From positions 1-64,000 of the forward strand of contig CAWDAK010000013.1 of the NCBI GenBank assembly GCA_963800255.1: 64,000 nt of DNA, in the 5' to 3' direction. The DNA is from DATFVA01 sp963800255. GTDB taxonomy: Bacteria > Bacteroidota > Ignavibacteria > Ignavibacteriales > Ignavibacteriaceae. This document shows, piece by piece, positions 40,830 to 50,077 of this stretch (the stretch's first letter is position 1; every line of letters begins with the position of its first letter). Made by a program: the position numbers and the translations under genes. The notes under the pieces are model-generated. The model was not told the origin of the DNA, made no database searches, and saw nothing but the letters and a program-made list of their open reading frames with translations.

Positions 40830-43800
40830 TTAAAAACCCTGGGAAAAATTAAATTCCCATAACCAGTTTTTATCCGGTCTGTTCAGCGGTCTTACAAAAT
40901 CTACTTCACCTATAAGGTACCCGAACAAATTTATTCTTGCTACAAGTCCTGCGCTGCTCACCGGTTTTCTGCTGCCGCCTGCAAACCAGGGTTTATTACG
41001 TTGATCCCATGCTAGTCCTGTATCAAAGAATCCCCCAAACTCGATAGGAAGGAAACCATAATAACCTTCACCTATACCAAACAATCCAAGCAGAGGAAAG
41101 CGAAGTTCAAAATTGGCAATCAGCATTTTGCTTCCTACAATTCTATTAAAAAGATCAGAGTCAGTAGCAGAAAAGGTACCGTATTGATAGCCTCTCACAA
41201 GGTCGGGATAGCCAAGGAATAAAGGATACAATCTCTCGTCCTCAGCGCTTTTACCATATCGTCCCAGGTGCAGCAGCCTGCCGGCAATGGTGAATGGCAT
41301 AATAGGCATAATATATTTTCTGTAGTCTGCTAACAGGTTCGTCCAGTACAGCGTTCCAACAAACTCATCTGCTTCCAATCGGTATCGCGTACCAAGAATG
41401 GGACCGGTTGCTCCGAAATAGCTGTTATCATAAACCAGCGCGGCGCTTGCCGTTCCAAGGTTTATTGCAGAGGGAGCTCCAAGATCTTCTGTATTATCCA
41501 GAAGTAATTGACCCGTGTTCAGAGATACTGCCCGGGTTTCAACACTATTATTATAACTGATATTCTGATATCCCCCGGTTAGCTCAACCCTCATCACCTG
41601 GCTGAAAGGATACATTAGTATGCCCGTTAGTTCTCTATGGGTTTCCTGGTAAATGATTCTTTGTTCAACATAAGCAGGTTCGCCGTTTATATCCTGGCCA
41701 TATGCGCCGAATCCCAGGTAAATAAGGGGAAGCTGCTGAACAGCTGCACCCCAGTTCCACCTGTGCGCAGTATTCAGATAACCCCCGAAAGCAGAAATGG
41801 AATTAAAGAAAGATATTCCCGGGTTTGTTTGTACCTGCAGCGCTGTTGAAAGAGTATAATTGGAAAGCATATCGCTCCAGAGAAGAGATATTCCTCCCCC
41901 TACATACGTTCCAAACCTGTCTATCCCTGCAGCAACAGAAGGCTGGCTTATTCCGGTTAGCGAGAGAGAGGGACTGTAGTCTGTTACGGTAAAGCTGCTG
42001 TCTGACATCATACCGTAATTGGGATCAGCAAAACTGTTCACCAGGAGAGTAGAAGCTCTGGTTTCGGGCGGAAGTTTTGCAGGATCAGGTCCGCTCAGCT
42101 CCATTGGAGCTTCGGGATTTAAATTATCAAACCTGTATATGTTATACTTCCTTTTCTCGAAAACGCTGACTGCTATCTCATCGTTAGAACCTGCAACTGA
42201 AAGGGCGGGACTTATATCCGTAATTCCTGTTATCCCTACAAACAGGTTCGTCATTTGGGTAATCTTTCCGGAATCAATATTTATTTTATAAAGATTGGTT
42301 ATCCCCTGGGGTGCAGAGAGGAAAAAAATACTTTTTCCATCGTGAGACCATTGGGGGTTAATATTTTTAACATCGTTGAAAGTTTCAACTTTAGTAATTT
42401 CACCATTGTCAGGATTCAAAAGAGCGAGCTGGTTATTTCCAATATCAAGATTCTTAAGGTCAGTTGTGAAACGATCAGTTACAAACGCGATCCTGCTTCC
42501 ATCAGGTGACCAGGAAGGCTGAATCTCGGCATAAGAATCATCGGTTAATCTTTTCAGGGAATCGGTTTGAAGATCATATTCCCATAAATCGGTTAATCCT
42601 CCCTGTATTCCAGAAAATACGATGTATCTTCCATCAGGCGACCATGAAGGATTAAGTACCTCTCCCAGGTTTTCAAATCTCATCTCTTTTTCTATATTAC
42701 CATTAGCTATATTGATAATGGATAAAACAGGTCGTCCTTTTGTTACAGCAGGGAAGATAAATTTATCACCTGCAGGATTCCAGGAACCGCCTGAGTTTAT
42801 AAATTCCAGGCTCTCAAGGTGGGGATCAAGCTCGGTTCTAAGGATAGTTCTTTTAATTTCTCCTGTTTCGGCATCAGCGAGGAAAAGGTCTATTGCGAAT
42901 AAATTTTTTGAGGAGAAGAATACCATGTTTTTTCCATCCGGACTTAACACAGGAGCAATGTTCAACTCACCGCCGTTTTCTTCTGAGATCAGTTTTTTAC
43001 CATAGTCGGAAGGCCTTTTGGTTATACTTTTCAGCGAATCATACTGATCGTGAAGGGATTGTGCCCACAGCCCTGATAAGGAATCGGGGGTAACATGGAA
43101 AAGCGTGTCTATAGCATCATTAATACTTCCAAGATATGCACCTGTCGTTAAGAGATCAGCGATTTTTTTATCACCCCATCTGCCTGCGATATATGCAAGC
43201 AATGCGTCACCGTACCTGTATGGAAAATATTCGGGATTATTCAAATCATCTATTGTAGGAATCTCATTAAGTACAGCATCCCGCATCCACATCGCTGTGA
43301 AAGGGTCATCCGGACCCAGCGTGAGAAATTCAGCCATACCTTCAACGAACCAGAGGGGAAGTTTTGAAAGCTGGGGAGCCTGCCCTCCGAAAGTACTGCG
43401 CATAGCTCCGGTTATATCATACTGAAAAGCATGAACCAATTCATGTCCAATAACATGATTAGTTTCATTCAACGGCCCTGCAAGAGGCAGAATGATACGT
43501 CTCCTCAGAGGTTCGGTTACACCACCGACACCTTCACTAATTTGTCCCCCTATAATATTTGTCTGAACGAATTGCGGAAAACTTCCATACAGGACTAAAG
43601 GCTGTTTTCCGTGTAAGGAATCACTGAAATAAAAGGACTGACGTTTATACCATCTTTCGGCCAGTAATGCAGCAATATGAGCCCCTTTGCTCTCTTCAGG
43701 GTAAAAATAAATATTGAAATTCGGAGTATGTAGAACCTTAAATTGGAAGTCATTATACTGAACTTTATTTCTTCCAAAATATTGCGGATAAGATGAGCTG

Positions 43801-43859
43801 CTTATGAAAATTACAAAAAATAAGATAAAAAGCAGGATAATTGATTTGAACTTTGACAT
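40830..43859 (-). CDS. Metallopeptidase / beta-propeller / outer-membrane barrel fusion protein
   Basis: A 1009-residue exported protein in three parts. After a signal peptide (about 1-23) comes a gluzincin-like peptidase domain (about 30-270). It has HELVH (139-143) for zinc and WFVEGMAEFL downstream, where a Glu could be the third ligand. A TolB/WD40-like propeller follows (about 290-590), with repeated LSPDGKNMVFFSSK, PSWSPDGSRIAFVTDR and WSHDGKSIFFLS units. The last 350 residues look like an Omp85/surface-antigen barrel (GYYGFLPIEFGGFFDTGLAW, ending in Phe). So it is probably an outer-membrane protein with a periplasmic or surface protease. This architecture recurs in this phylum without known function. 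Confidence 0.83.
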   Translation of the reverse strand: MSKFKSIILLFILFFVIFISSSSYPQYFGRNKVQYNDFQFKVLHTPNFNIYFYPEESKGAHIAALLAERWYKRQSFYFSDSLHGKQPLVLYGSFPQFVQTNIIGGQISEGVGGVTEPLRRRIILPLAGPLNETNHVIGHELVHAFQYDITGAMRSTFGGQAPQLSKLPLWFVEGMAEFLTLGPDDPFTAMWMRDAVLNEIPTIDDLNNPEYFPYRYGDALLAYIAGRWGDKKIADLLTTGAYLGSINDAIDTLFHVTPDSLSGLWAQSLHDQYDSLKSITKRPSDYGKKLISEENGGELNIAPVLSPDGKNMVFFSSKNLFAIDLFLADAETGEIKRTILRTELDPHLESLEFINSGGSWNPAGDKFIFPAVTKGRPVLSIINIANGNIEKEMRFENLGEVLNPSWSPDGRYIVFSGIQGGLTDLWEYDLQTDSLKRLTDDSYAEIQPSWSPDGSRIAFVTDRFTTDLKNLDIGNNQLALLNPDNGEITKVETFNDVKNINPQWSHDGKSIFFLSAPQGITNLYKINIDSGKITQMTNLFVGITGITDISPALSVAGSNDEIAVSVFEKRKYNIYRFDNLNPEAPMELSGPDPAKLPPETRASTLLVNSFADPNYGMMSDSSFTVTDYSPSLSLTGISQPSVAAGIDRFGTYVGGGISLLWSDMLSNYTLSTALQVQTNPGISFFNSISAFGGYLNTAHRWNWGAAVQQLPLIYLGFGAYGQDINGEPAYVEQRIIYQETHRELTGILMYPFSQVMRVELTGGYQNISYNNSVETRAVSLNTGQLLLDNTEDLGAPSAINLGTASAALVYDNSYFGATGPILGTRYRLEADEFVGTLYWTNLLADYRKYIMPIMPFTIAGRLLHLGRYGKSAEDERLYPLFLGYPDLVRGYQYGTFSATDSDLFNRIVGSKMLIANFELRFPLLGLFGIGEGYYGFLPIEFGGFFDTGLAWDQRNKPWFAGGSRKPVSSAGLVARINLFGYLIGEVDFVRPLNRPDKNWLWEFNFSQGF

Positions 43860-43988
43860 TTCATTTCCTGAAAAAAATATTGTAATTAAAAATTAGATTA
43901 AAAATGGCCGGTAGTGGTGATTGCAGTCAATTTCATCTCTAAATTAAATAAAAATAATGTGGATTAATTCATATTTTTTCTCCAGATT

Positions 43989-44411
43989 ATGGACCCAATG
44001 ATGATAAAAAATAGCGCGTATTCAATTTTGATCTGCTTTATAACTTTTATTGCTGTTACCGGGTGCGATGATATTATAAGTGCGGATGTGGATGAGGAAT
44101 TTTTTATCGGACCGGGTCAACAAGCGGAGATCCAGGAATCTGATATGACAATAACCTTTAATAGGGTTATTGAAGATTCACGGTGTCCCATAGGAGTTGA
44201 GTGTGTTTGGGCTGGAAATGGAAAGGTGGAAATTACAGTTCATTTTTCCGGTGGAAAGTCCCGGGCTCAGGAAATTAATACAAACCTTGAACCCAAAGAA
44301 ATTAAGGCGGGAAAATACCGGATTCATCTACTGGACCTCCAGCCTTACCCGGTAAATAATCAGGAATTACAACCTGAAAACTACCGGATAAAGCTGATTG
44401 TTGCGAAATGA
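43989..44411 (+). CDS. Small lipoprotein with a conserved Cys-Pro/Cys-Trp motif
   Basis: A 140-residue lipoprotein. The lipobox AVTGC puts the lipidated Cys at residue 26. The mature domain contains DSRCPIGVECVWAGNG, a motif I know from small secreted or lipoproteins in Bacteroidota; the two Cys probably form a disulfide. No function is known. It is divergent from the large peptidase gene, about 130 bp apart, and precedes the signalling cassette. The first ATG is at 43989; in-frame ATGs at 43998 and 44001 are also possible. Confidence 0.75.
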   Translation: MDPMMIKNSAYSILICFITFIAVTGCDDIISADVDEEFFIGPGQQAEIQESDMTITFNRVIEDSRCPIGVECVWAGNGKVEITVHFSGGKSRAQEINTNLEPKEIKAGKYRIHLLDLQPYPVNNQELQPENYRIKLIVAK

Positions 44412-44599
44412 AAAAAACGGCTCGAAAACCGTCGTATTTGCGTCTTATTTTAGTACACACTCCGTAAATAATGCAAGTTAATTAATTATTCTTATCATTT
44501 TAGCCATAAATTTTATACATTTAGTACGAAAAAATGTGTTGGTAGTTATTGGTTGATACGAATATTTTGCTTATTATCTGTGACTTTTTCTTCTTTATC

Positions 44600-45583
44600 A
44601 TGTATTTGCCTGAGGAAAAAATTAGAAGTTTATTAGCTTTTTTAATCTTTTCAGGAATTCTATTCCTGAATTCCTGCGATGCACCGAGAGAGAACCCTCT
44701 TGATCCGAATTCCAGTGACAATCAGCTCGGTACTATAGAAGGAACTATTCAAACGTTCAGTCTGCCATACACACCAATAAAAGATGTTGAAGTATTCTGG
44801 AAACCAGGAAATAAAATGGTTTATTCAGATGCAAACGGAAATTTTTCAATTCCTAATATTAAAACAGAGATGGGTCAGCTTATTTTCCGTAAGGAAGGTT
44901 ACCATAACGATACCGTAATGGTAAACTGGCCCGGCCGCAAAGTTAATGAGCAGGTTAACCTGAACAAAATCCCGACGCTTGATAGTCTTTCAATATATAG
45001 TATTGTACTGAATTCCGCTAATCCTCCTTCAGTGATGAGTGAACTTGTTATTCAAACAATGGTTAAAGATATAGATAATGATATTGACACCGTTTATGTC
45101 ATTAATGATCAGTTAGGTCTTGTGAAAACAATGGATTTTGATATAGCCTCCAAGACTTTTATGACAGAGCTTACACCCCAGGAACTTGGTCTTACAGACA
45201 TTGAACAAACTATAGGACTTACGTTCGACTTCCGGGTTCGAAACGTCCTTGGAGAAATTACTATTCTTCATGGATCTGGTGTAAAACGTATAATAAAAAA
45301 CCAGGTTACAGGTTTACTCCCTTCAAATAATCAGGTGATATCTACGGTACCTTTCAACCTTACGTGGAATGTTTATTCTCCGGGTTACTTATTCCGGTAT
45401 AAGGTTGAGATATATACAAATGATGGAAGTCAACTTGTAAAAAGCGAAGATAATATTTCATCACTTGATACTATGTTTACAGTAGACAGCCTTGAAACCG
45501 GCAGTTATTGGTGGGTTATTTGGGTTATTGATGATTTTAAGAATCAGGATAGATCGATACCCTCAGCTTTCAGTATACAATAA
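44600..45583 (+). CDS. Lipoprotein with carboxypeptidase-regulatory-like domain
   Basis: A 327-residue lipoprotein. The ATG at 44600 gives a signal sequence ending in FLNSC, followed by the phylum-typical lipoprotein start DAPRENPLDPNS. A beta-sandwich (about 40-110, GTIEGTIQTFSLPYTPIKDV to AGxF-like GNFSIPNI) resembles a carboxypeptidase regulatory or PEGA-like fold. The C-terminal part is Ig/FN3-like. An in-frame start at 44549 would put 17 extra residues before the signal peptide and is unlikely. It is 12 bp before the GAF-sigma-54 activator, so it may be a sensor or surface partner of that system, which is inference. Confidence 0.78.
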   Translation: MYLPEEKIRSLLAFLIFSGILFLNSCDAPRENPLDPNSSDNQLGTIEGTIQTFSLPYTPIKDVEVFWKPGNKMVYSDANGNFSIPNIKTEMGQLIFRKEGYHNDTVMVNWPGRKVNEQVNLNKIPTLDSLSIYSIVLNSANPPSVMSELVIQTMVKDIDNDIDTVYVINDQLGLVKTMDFDIASKTFMTELTPQELGLTDIEQTIGLTFDFRVRNVLGEITILHGSGVKRIIKNQVTGLLPSNNQVISTVPFNLTWNVYSPGYLFRYKVEIYTNDGSQLVKSEDNISSLDTMFTVDSLETGSYWWVIWVIDDFKNQDRSIPSAFSIQ

Positions 45584-45595
45584 TGGAGAAATAAT

Positions 45596-47092
45596 TTGAA
45601 AATGAACGGCTCTGCAGAGACGATTGAAAATATAAAGCAGATCGGTAAAGAACAATTCGAGACTCTGTACAAAATCAGCCAGGCTTTAAATTCAGCTACC
45701 TACCAGGACAGCCTGATTAAGGAAACTCTTGACGTTATTATCCGGGTATTGCACGCAGACCGGGGTTTATTTGTAAAATATGAATCTGAAGCAAACAAAT
45801 TTTCAATAATTGGCGCCCGGAATATGGAGCAGCAAAGTATTGAAGATATATCTGTTTTTTCTTCCGGAATCCTTCAGAAAGTGATTGAGAGGGGTGAGCC
45901 CGTATTATATCACGATGTGCAGAATGATCCTAATATCTCACAGTTTGAAAGTATCCAGATCCATAACATAAAATCTATTCTCGGTGTACCGATCAAACAA
46001 AATGACAAGGTATGGGGTGTAATTCTGGTCGACAGCAGTATAAACAGAAAAGAGTTCACCGATGAGAATATGGTATTTCTTGATTTCTTTTCTAACCTTG
46101 TATCATTGGCTCTTGACAGGATTACCAGGTTTGAGGCACTTGAGGATGAAAACATAATTCTCCGGAATCAGCTTCAGGCTTCAAAGAATCTCCCTGAATT
46201 GATTGGAGATAGCCCTGCGATGCAGAAACTTGCAACCCTGATACATAAGGTTGCCGGAACCGATGCAACGGTTCTGCTTCTAGGGGAAAGCGGTACAGGA
46301 AAAGAGCTTGTTGCAAGGGCCGTGCATACACTTAGCCGGCGAAGAGAACTTCCATATCTGGCTCAATTCTGCGGATCAATTCCTGATTCACTTCTTGAAA
46401 GCGAATTATTCGGTTATAAAAAAGGTGCATTTACCGGAGCAAATAATGATAAAAAAGGATTATTTGAAGTTGCAGATAAAGGTACCTTTTTCCTTGATGA
46501 GATAGCTGATATTTCCCTGGCATTGCAGGCAAAACTTTTGCGGGTGCTGCAGAATAAAGAAATAATGAGACTGGGAGACACTCAGATTATTAAAGTTGAT
46601 GTAAGAGTAATAGCAGCAACAAACAAAGATTTAAGACAGCTGGTTAAAGACGGCGGCTTTCGCGAAGACCTGTTCTACCGTTTAAATGTATTCCCGATTC
46701 GTGTCCCTCCTTTAAGAGAACGTAGAACAGATATACCCCTCCTGGTTGATTATTTTATCAAAAAATATTCATATGCCAACATAAGAGTTGCTTCAGCAAC
46801 TTTAAAAAACCTTGAGGAATACAACTGGCCCGGAAATGTAAGACAGCTCGAGAATGTTCTTCAAAGAGCTTTGATATTATGTGATACTGATAAACTGCTT
46901 CCGGAACATATAGTGATTGAGGAGGAAACAGGAGATATGGAATTCGGTGGTACTCTGAGAGATTTTGAAAAAATGCTTCTTATTAAAAGGCTTAAAGAGT
47001 TTAACGGAAACAGGACTGCTACTGCCAAATCTTTAGGCGTCTCTGTTCGCTGGGTTCAGCTGAAACTTAAGGAGATTGAAGAAAAAGTTTAG
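45596..47092 (+). CDS. GAF-domain sigma-54-dependent transcriptional activator
   Basis: A 498-residue enhancer-binding protein in three domains. The N-terminal GAF sensor (about 20-180) is followed by an AAA+ domain (about 195-430) with Walker A GESGTGKE (about 232-239), the intact GAFTGA sigma-54 loop and Walker B FFLDEIAD. The Fis-type HTH at the end reads NRTATAKSLGVSVRWVQLKL. GGAGA lies 6 bases before a TTG at 45596 and 12 before the ATG at 45602, so either start is possible. The kinase gene that follows begins one base after its stop. GAF domains bind small molecules or cyclic nucleotides; the ligand here is unknown. Confidence 0.94.
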   Translation: MKMNGSAETIENIKQIGKEQFETLYKISQALNSATYQDSLIKETLDVIIRVLHADRGLFVKYESEANKFSIIGARNMEQQSIEDISVFSSGILQKVIERGEPVLYHDVQNDPNISQFESIQIHNIKSILGVPIKQNDKVWGVILVDSSINRKEFTDENMVFLDFFSNLVSLALDRITRFEALEDENIILRNQLQASKNLPELIGDSPAMQKLATLIHKVAGTDATVLLLGESGTGKELVARAVHTLSRRRELPYLAQFCGSIPDSLLESELFGYKKGAFTGANNDKKGLFEVADKGTFFLDEIADISLALQAKLLRVLQNKEIMRLGDTQIIKVDVRVIAATNKDLRQLVKDGGFREDLFYRLNVFPIRVPPLRERRTDIPLLVDYFIKKYSYANIRVASATLKNLEEYNWPGNVRQLENVLQRALILCDTDKLLPEHIVIEEETGDMEFGGTLRDFEKMLLIKRLKEFNGNRTATAKSLGVSVRWVQLKLKEIEEKV

Positions 47093-47093
47093 A

Positions 47094-48608
47094 ATGCAGA
47101 ATACTTCAACGGAAATACTATACGATAAGTTCGAGATAATCGAGACCATCAAAAAAGATGTGTACTCTACGGTTTATCTCGCTAATCATATTTATCTCGG
47201 TAAGAAGATCATTTTAAAAACACTGAATACTGATGAACTTTCTGATAAAACCATCCTTGCCAGGTTCAAAAGAGAAGCTAAAATACTTGCCATGCTTGAA
47301 CATCCCAACCTCATCAAAGTACTTGATTTCGGGATGGATAAGAGCCATTTCTATATCTCATTCGAATACTTTGATAGTAAAAACCTCAGAAGCATAATCA
47401 GGCAGAATAACTATACTCTTGAGCAAAAAAGGTCATTGGTTATAAGGCTGATGAAGGCCCTGAATGCTGCGCATCAGAATCATATCGTTCACCGGGATAT
47501 AAAACCGGAAAACCTGCTGGTTAACCCCAGGCTCGAACTAAAAATAGCAGATTTCGGTCTGGCTTTAATGCAGGATGAAACGAAACTTACTATTCAGTCT
47601 TCTATCGTTGGTACACCAAGCTATATGTCACCTGAGCAGATCAGAGGTGAAACCGTCCATCCCCAGTCAGATTTATTTTCTGCAGGTATTGTTGCTCTGG
47701 AGCTTTTTATTGATGAGAACCCCTTCCTGGGGAAAGATATCAACGAAACGATAAACAAGATTCTAACTTTCAGGGAAGAGGATATAGAAGAAAAAGTTGC
47801 TCATCTTCCTGAGGATATTCAGACGATACTAATGGGACTTCTTAGAAAGAATACTGAAAAAAGGTTTCATTCAGCAGAAGAAGTTTTAAGTATCCTGGGC
47901 ATCCAGGCTTCAAACCACGACCTTAAATTAGAGATTGAAGATACTGCGGAAGATAAAACAGGAAAATATTTTCTTATAGGAACTTCTCTTCTGGTTGCTA
48001 TGATAATTATAGCTGCCGGCATATATTATTTTCTCGCACCGAAGCAGGGTGAAGTGATCAATCCAAACCTTGCGGAGAAGAATTATACCTTTACTGATAA
48101 AAATTCCCGGAATATTTTTTCACCGAGTATTACCAGGGATAATGTTCAGAACAGCGTCCCTGGTTCACTGCTTCAGGGAAAACTTTTTGTTGAAGCAAAA
48201 CCTTACGCCGATGTATACATTGATAATAAAAAAGTTGATACGACCCCTCTGGATAATTATATACAGCTCGACCCTGGGAAACATACACTTAAACTGGTTC
48301 ATCCTGACTATCCTCCCTATGTCAGAAGAATAAACACTTCGAATGATAACATTGAGGCAGTAAAGATAAATTTCCAGGAGCTGACAGGGAGTCTCGACTG
48401 CAAAGTACAACCCTGGGGAGAGGTTTTTATTGATGGTAAACATGTTGGAACTACCCCCCTAAGGGAACCTATAAATCTTTACCCCGGTAGATATAACGTA
48501 CAAATAACGAATAAGCAGTACGCTGATACGTTAAGGAAAAGAATTAGAATTGTGGCTAAAGATACTACAGAGGTAACTTTCAGCTTTGAGAAAGCTCCCG
48601 CCGATTAA
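47094..48608 (+). CDS. Membrane Ser/Thr protein kinase with two PEGA domains
   Basis: A Hanks-type kinase of 504 residues. From the ATG at 47094, the cytosolic kinase domain (about 11-265) has Lys42 (catalytic Lys), Glu62, HRD (133-135) with Lys137, DFG (153-155) and SPE (179-181). The Gly-rich loop is degenerate: TIKKDVYSTVY (about 18-28) has no GxGxxG. One transmembrane helix follows (about 285-308). Then two PEGA domains lie outside (GKLFVEAKPYADVYIDNKK and GSLDCKVQPWGEVFIDGKH). The start is one base after the activator's stop; an in-frame TTG at 47076 is too close to the GGAG to be used. The pairing with a sigma-54 activator suggests one pathway. Confidence 0.93.
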   Translation: MQNTSTEILYDKFEIIETIKKDVYSTVYLANHIYLGKKIILKTLNTDELSDKTILARFKREAKILAMLEHPNLIKVLDFGMDKSHFYISFEYFDSKNLRSIIRQNNYTLEQKRSLVIRLMKALNAAHQNHIVHRDIKPENLLVNPRLELKIADFGLALMQDETKLTIQSSIVGTPSYMSPEQIRGETVHPQSDLFSAGIVALELFIDENPFLGKDINETINKILTFREEDIEEKVAHLPEDIQTILMGLLRKNTEKRFHSAEEVLSILGIQASNHDLKLEIEDTAEDKTGKYFLIGTSLLVAMIIIAAGIYYFLAPKQGEVINPNLAEKNYTFTDKNSRNIFSPSITRDNVQNSVPGSLLQGKLFVEAKPYADVYIDNKKVDTTPLDNYIQLDPGKHTLKLVHPDYPPYVRRINTSNDNIEAVKINFQELTGSLDCKVQPWGEVFIDGKHVGTTPLREPINLYPGRYNVQITNKQYADTLRKRIRIVAKDTTEVTFSFEKAPAD

Positions 48609-48674
48609 AAAAAGTATGCATATTATTTATCTTTCATGTAATTTTACCTAATCCTAAGCAAAATATTATACTTT

Positions 48675-49625
48675 ATGCGTCCGACTGTTAAAGCCTTTCT
48701 TTTCTTACTTGTAGCCGCAGGTTTCTTTTTCTGTAGTCTGGCACAGGAAAAAGATTCGTCTGCTGTCAATGATTCTCTCACTTTGCCCTCCCCGTTTACC
48801 GACTCTTCCTCCGTTGTGGATACATCCAAAGTTAAGGTGGTAAATCAGGATTCAATTAATGTACGGGATTCGCTTACAATAATGAAAAAAAGCTTTGATC
48901 AATTTAAATACGGCGACGTTATTTCAATTGCTAACAGGCTCCTTCTGAAAAAAACTCCTTTAACAAGAGATGAAATTCTGAATATTTATAAGCTTAAAGG
49001 TATATCCCATTATTCTTTATCGGAGGATGATGCTGCGAAAAAGAGTTTTATCGAGATTTTAAGAATAGATACATCATATACATTAGATTCTACCAAAATA
49101 TCTCCAAAAATTATATCATTTTTTAAACAGGTAAAAGGAGATTATATCCGGCAGCAGAAGGATATAGAAGCAAGAACCGTTGTCAGAATAGACACGGTTT
49201 ATGTTCAAAAAATGCAGTTTGATTTTGAACATGAAAACCGACTTAAGAATGCGATAGCAAGATCTTTGATCGTTCCGGGGCTGGGGCATTTATATTTGGA
49301 TGTCAATTTCAGAAGCGTTTTTCTTACAGTTCTCGGGTCAGCTTCATTAGCTGCTTCAGTATATTATTTTTTTCAATCGGAAGAGAAGGAAAAGGAATAT
49401 CTGATAGAAACGGATCCCGGGATGATTGAGTCCAGATATTCGGATTTTAATGATTCCTACAAATACAGGAATATTTCTTTGATCAGTTTCGGCGTAGTCT
49501 GGCTTTACTCACAAATTGATCTCCTCTTTTTTTCTGATAATCCCACTAATGAAACTTTAACCTCCACTTCTCTTAACTATAATGAATTCAAGGGCTTAAC
49601 TTTCAATATTTTATATTCTTTTTAA
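48675..49625 (+). CDS. Exported membrane protein, DUF5683-like C-terminus
   Basis: A 316-residue protein with a signal sequence or anchor (about 7-24, ending LAQE). A low-complexity region rich in Ser, Asp and Val follows, then a helical stretch (about 70-155) resembling TPR (YKLKGISHYSLSEDDAAKKSF). The C-terminal part (about 195-300, ARSLIVPGLGHLYLDVNFRS) has the PGLGHLY pattern of DUF5683-like proteins and two hydrophobic helices. It begins 66 bp after the kinase gene and probably completes the cassette. No function is known. Confidence 0.75.
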   Translation: MRPTVKAFLFLLVAAGFFFCSLAQEKDSSAVNDSLTLPSPFTDSSSVVDTSKVKVVNQDSINVRDSLTIMKKSFDQFKYGDVISIANRLLLKKTPLTRDEILNIYKLKGISHYSLSEDDAAKKSFIEILRIDTSYTLDSTKISPKIISFFKQVKGDYIRQQKDIEARTVVRIDTVYVQKMQFDFEHENRLKNAIARSLIVPGLGHLYLDVNFRSVFLTVLGSASLAASVYYFFQSEEKEKEYLIETDPGMIESRYSDFNDSYKYRNISLISFGVVWLYSQIDLLFFSDNPTNETLTSTSLNYNEFKGLTFNILYSF

Positions 49626-49732
49626 TTTCGCACCCTGCATTTCTTATCATCACTGCGCATATTATTCGTGTCCAATAACACACCTACTTTTAGTTACATC
49701 CCGTTTCTGCACAATAATCACACTATTTGACC

Positions 49733-49750
49733 TTTGGCACAACTTTAGCT
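49733..49750 (+). promoter_or_regulatory. Candidate sigma-54 promoter
   Basis: TTTGGCAC at 49733-49740 holds the -24 GG (49736-49737). The -12 GC falls at 49748-49749 in TTTAGCT. The 12-base spacing of the GG and GC pairs is correct; the -12 box has TAGC rather than TTGC. Predicted transcription start is near 49761. In a visual check I found no other noncoding match with both dinucleotides. Confidence 0.6.
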
Positions 49751-49760
49751 TCTATGAATG

Positions 49761-49960
49761 AAAACCTGGGGGGAGAAAGAATTTCACCAGGTAAACTTGA
49801 ATTGAAAAACGAAGACTTAATCGGTCATAATATTTATACTAAAACTGTTTCTTAATTTAATTTTTTATTCGGCTTGTATTTGCCACCCCCTCGGGCAAAT
49901 ATATGTTCCCTCAACAAAGGCCTAACACCCCTTAAGCAGCACACTTAAGGGGTTTTTTTT
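49761..49960 (+). ncRNA. Candidate sigma-54-dependent small RNA
   Basis: About 200 nt between the promoter candidate and a strong terminator, with no convincing coding. Hairpin 1 pairs ACCTGG (49764-49769) with CCAGGT (49787-49792). Hairpin 2 pairs TATTTGCC (49877-49884) with GGCAAATA (49894-49901) around a C-rich loop ACCCCCTCG. Hairpin 3 is the terminator. C-rich apical loops often bind ribosome sites of target mRNAs. A 33-codon ORF near the start is probably not translated. Confidence 0.5.
49928..49960 (+). terminator. Strong Rho-independent terminator
   Basis: A perfect 9-bp stem, CCCCTTAAG (49928-49936) with CTTAAGGGG (49944-49952), a 7-nt loop, then eight Ts. It is about 300 bp beyond the membrane-protein gene, which leaves room for a separate transcript. 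Confidence 0.85.
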
Positions 49961-50077
49961 ATTGTTAGAGGCAAAAAACGATATTGCAATAAGCAGCCGT
50001 TAAGCTTATACTTATAAAGTGCCTGATATAGAATGAATATGTTAAGAAATAGTTAAACTTTTTCAGGAGATTTAGTG

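Noticed and set aside
42019..43425. Plus-strand ORFs opposite the large peptidase gene
   Set aside because: They are antisense shadows of a strong 1009-codon gene with clear domains.
49755..49856. 33-codon ORF at the start of the small-RNA candidate
   Set aside because: It begins at or before the predicted transcript start, has no ribosome site, and its composition is not distinctive.
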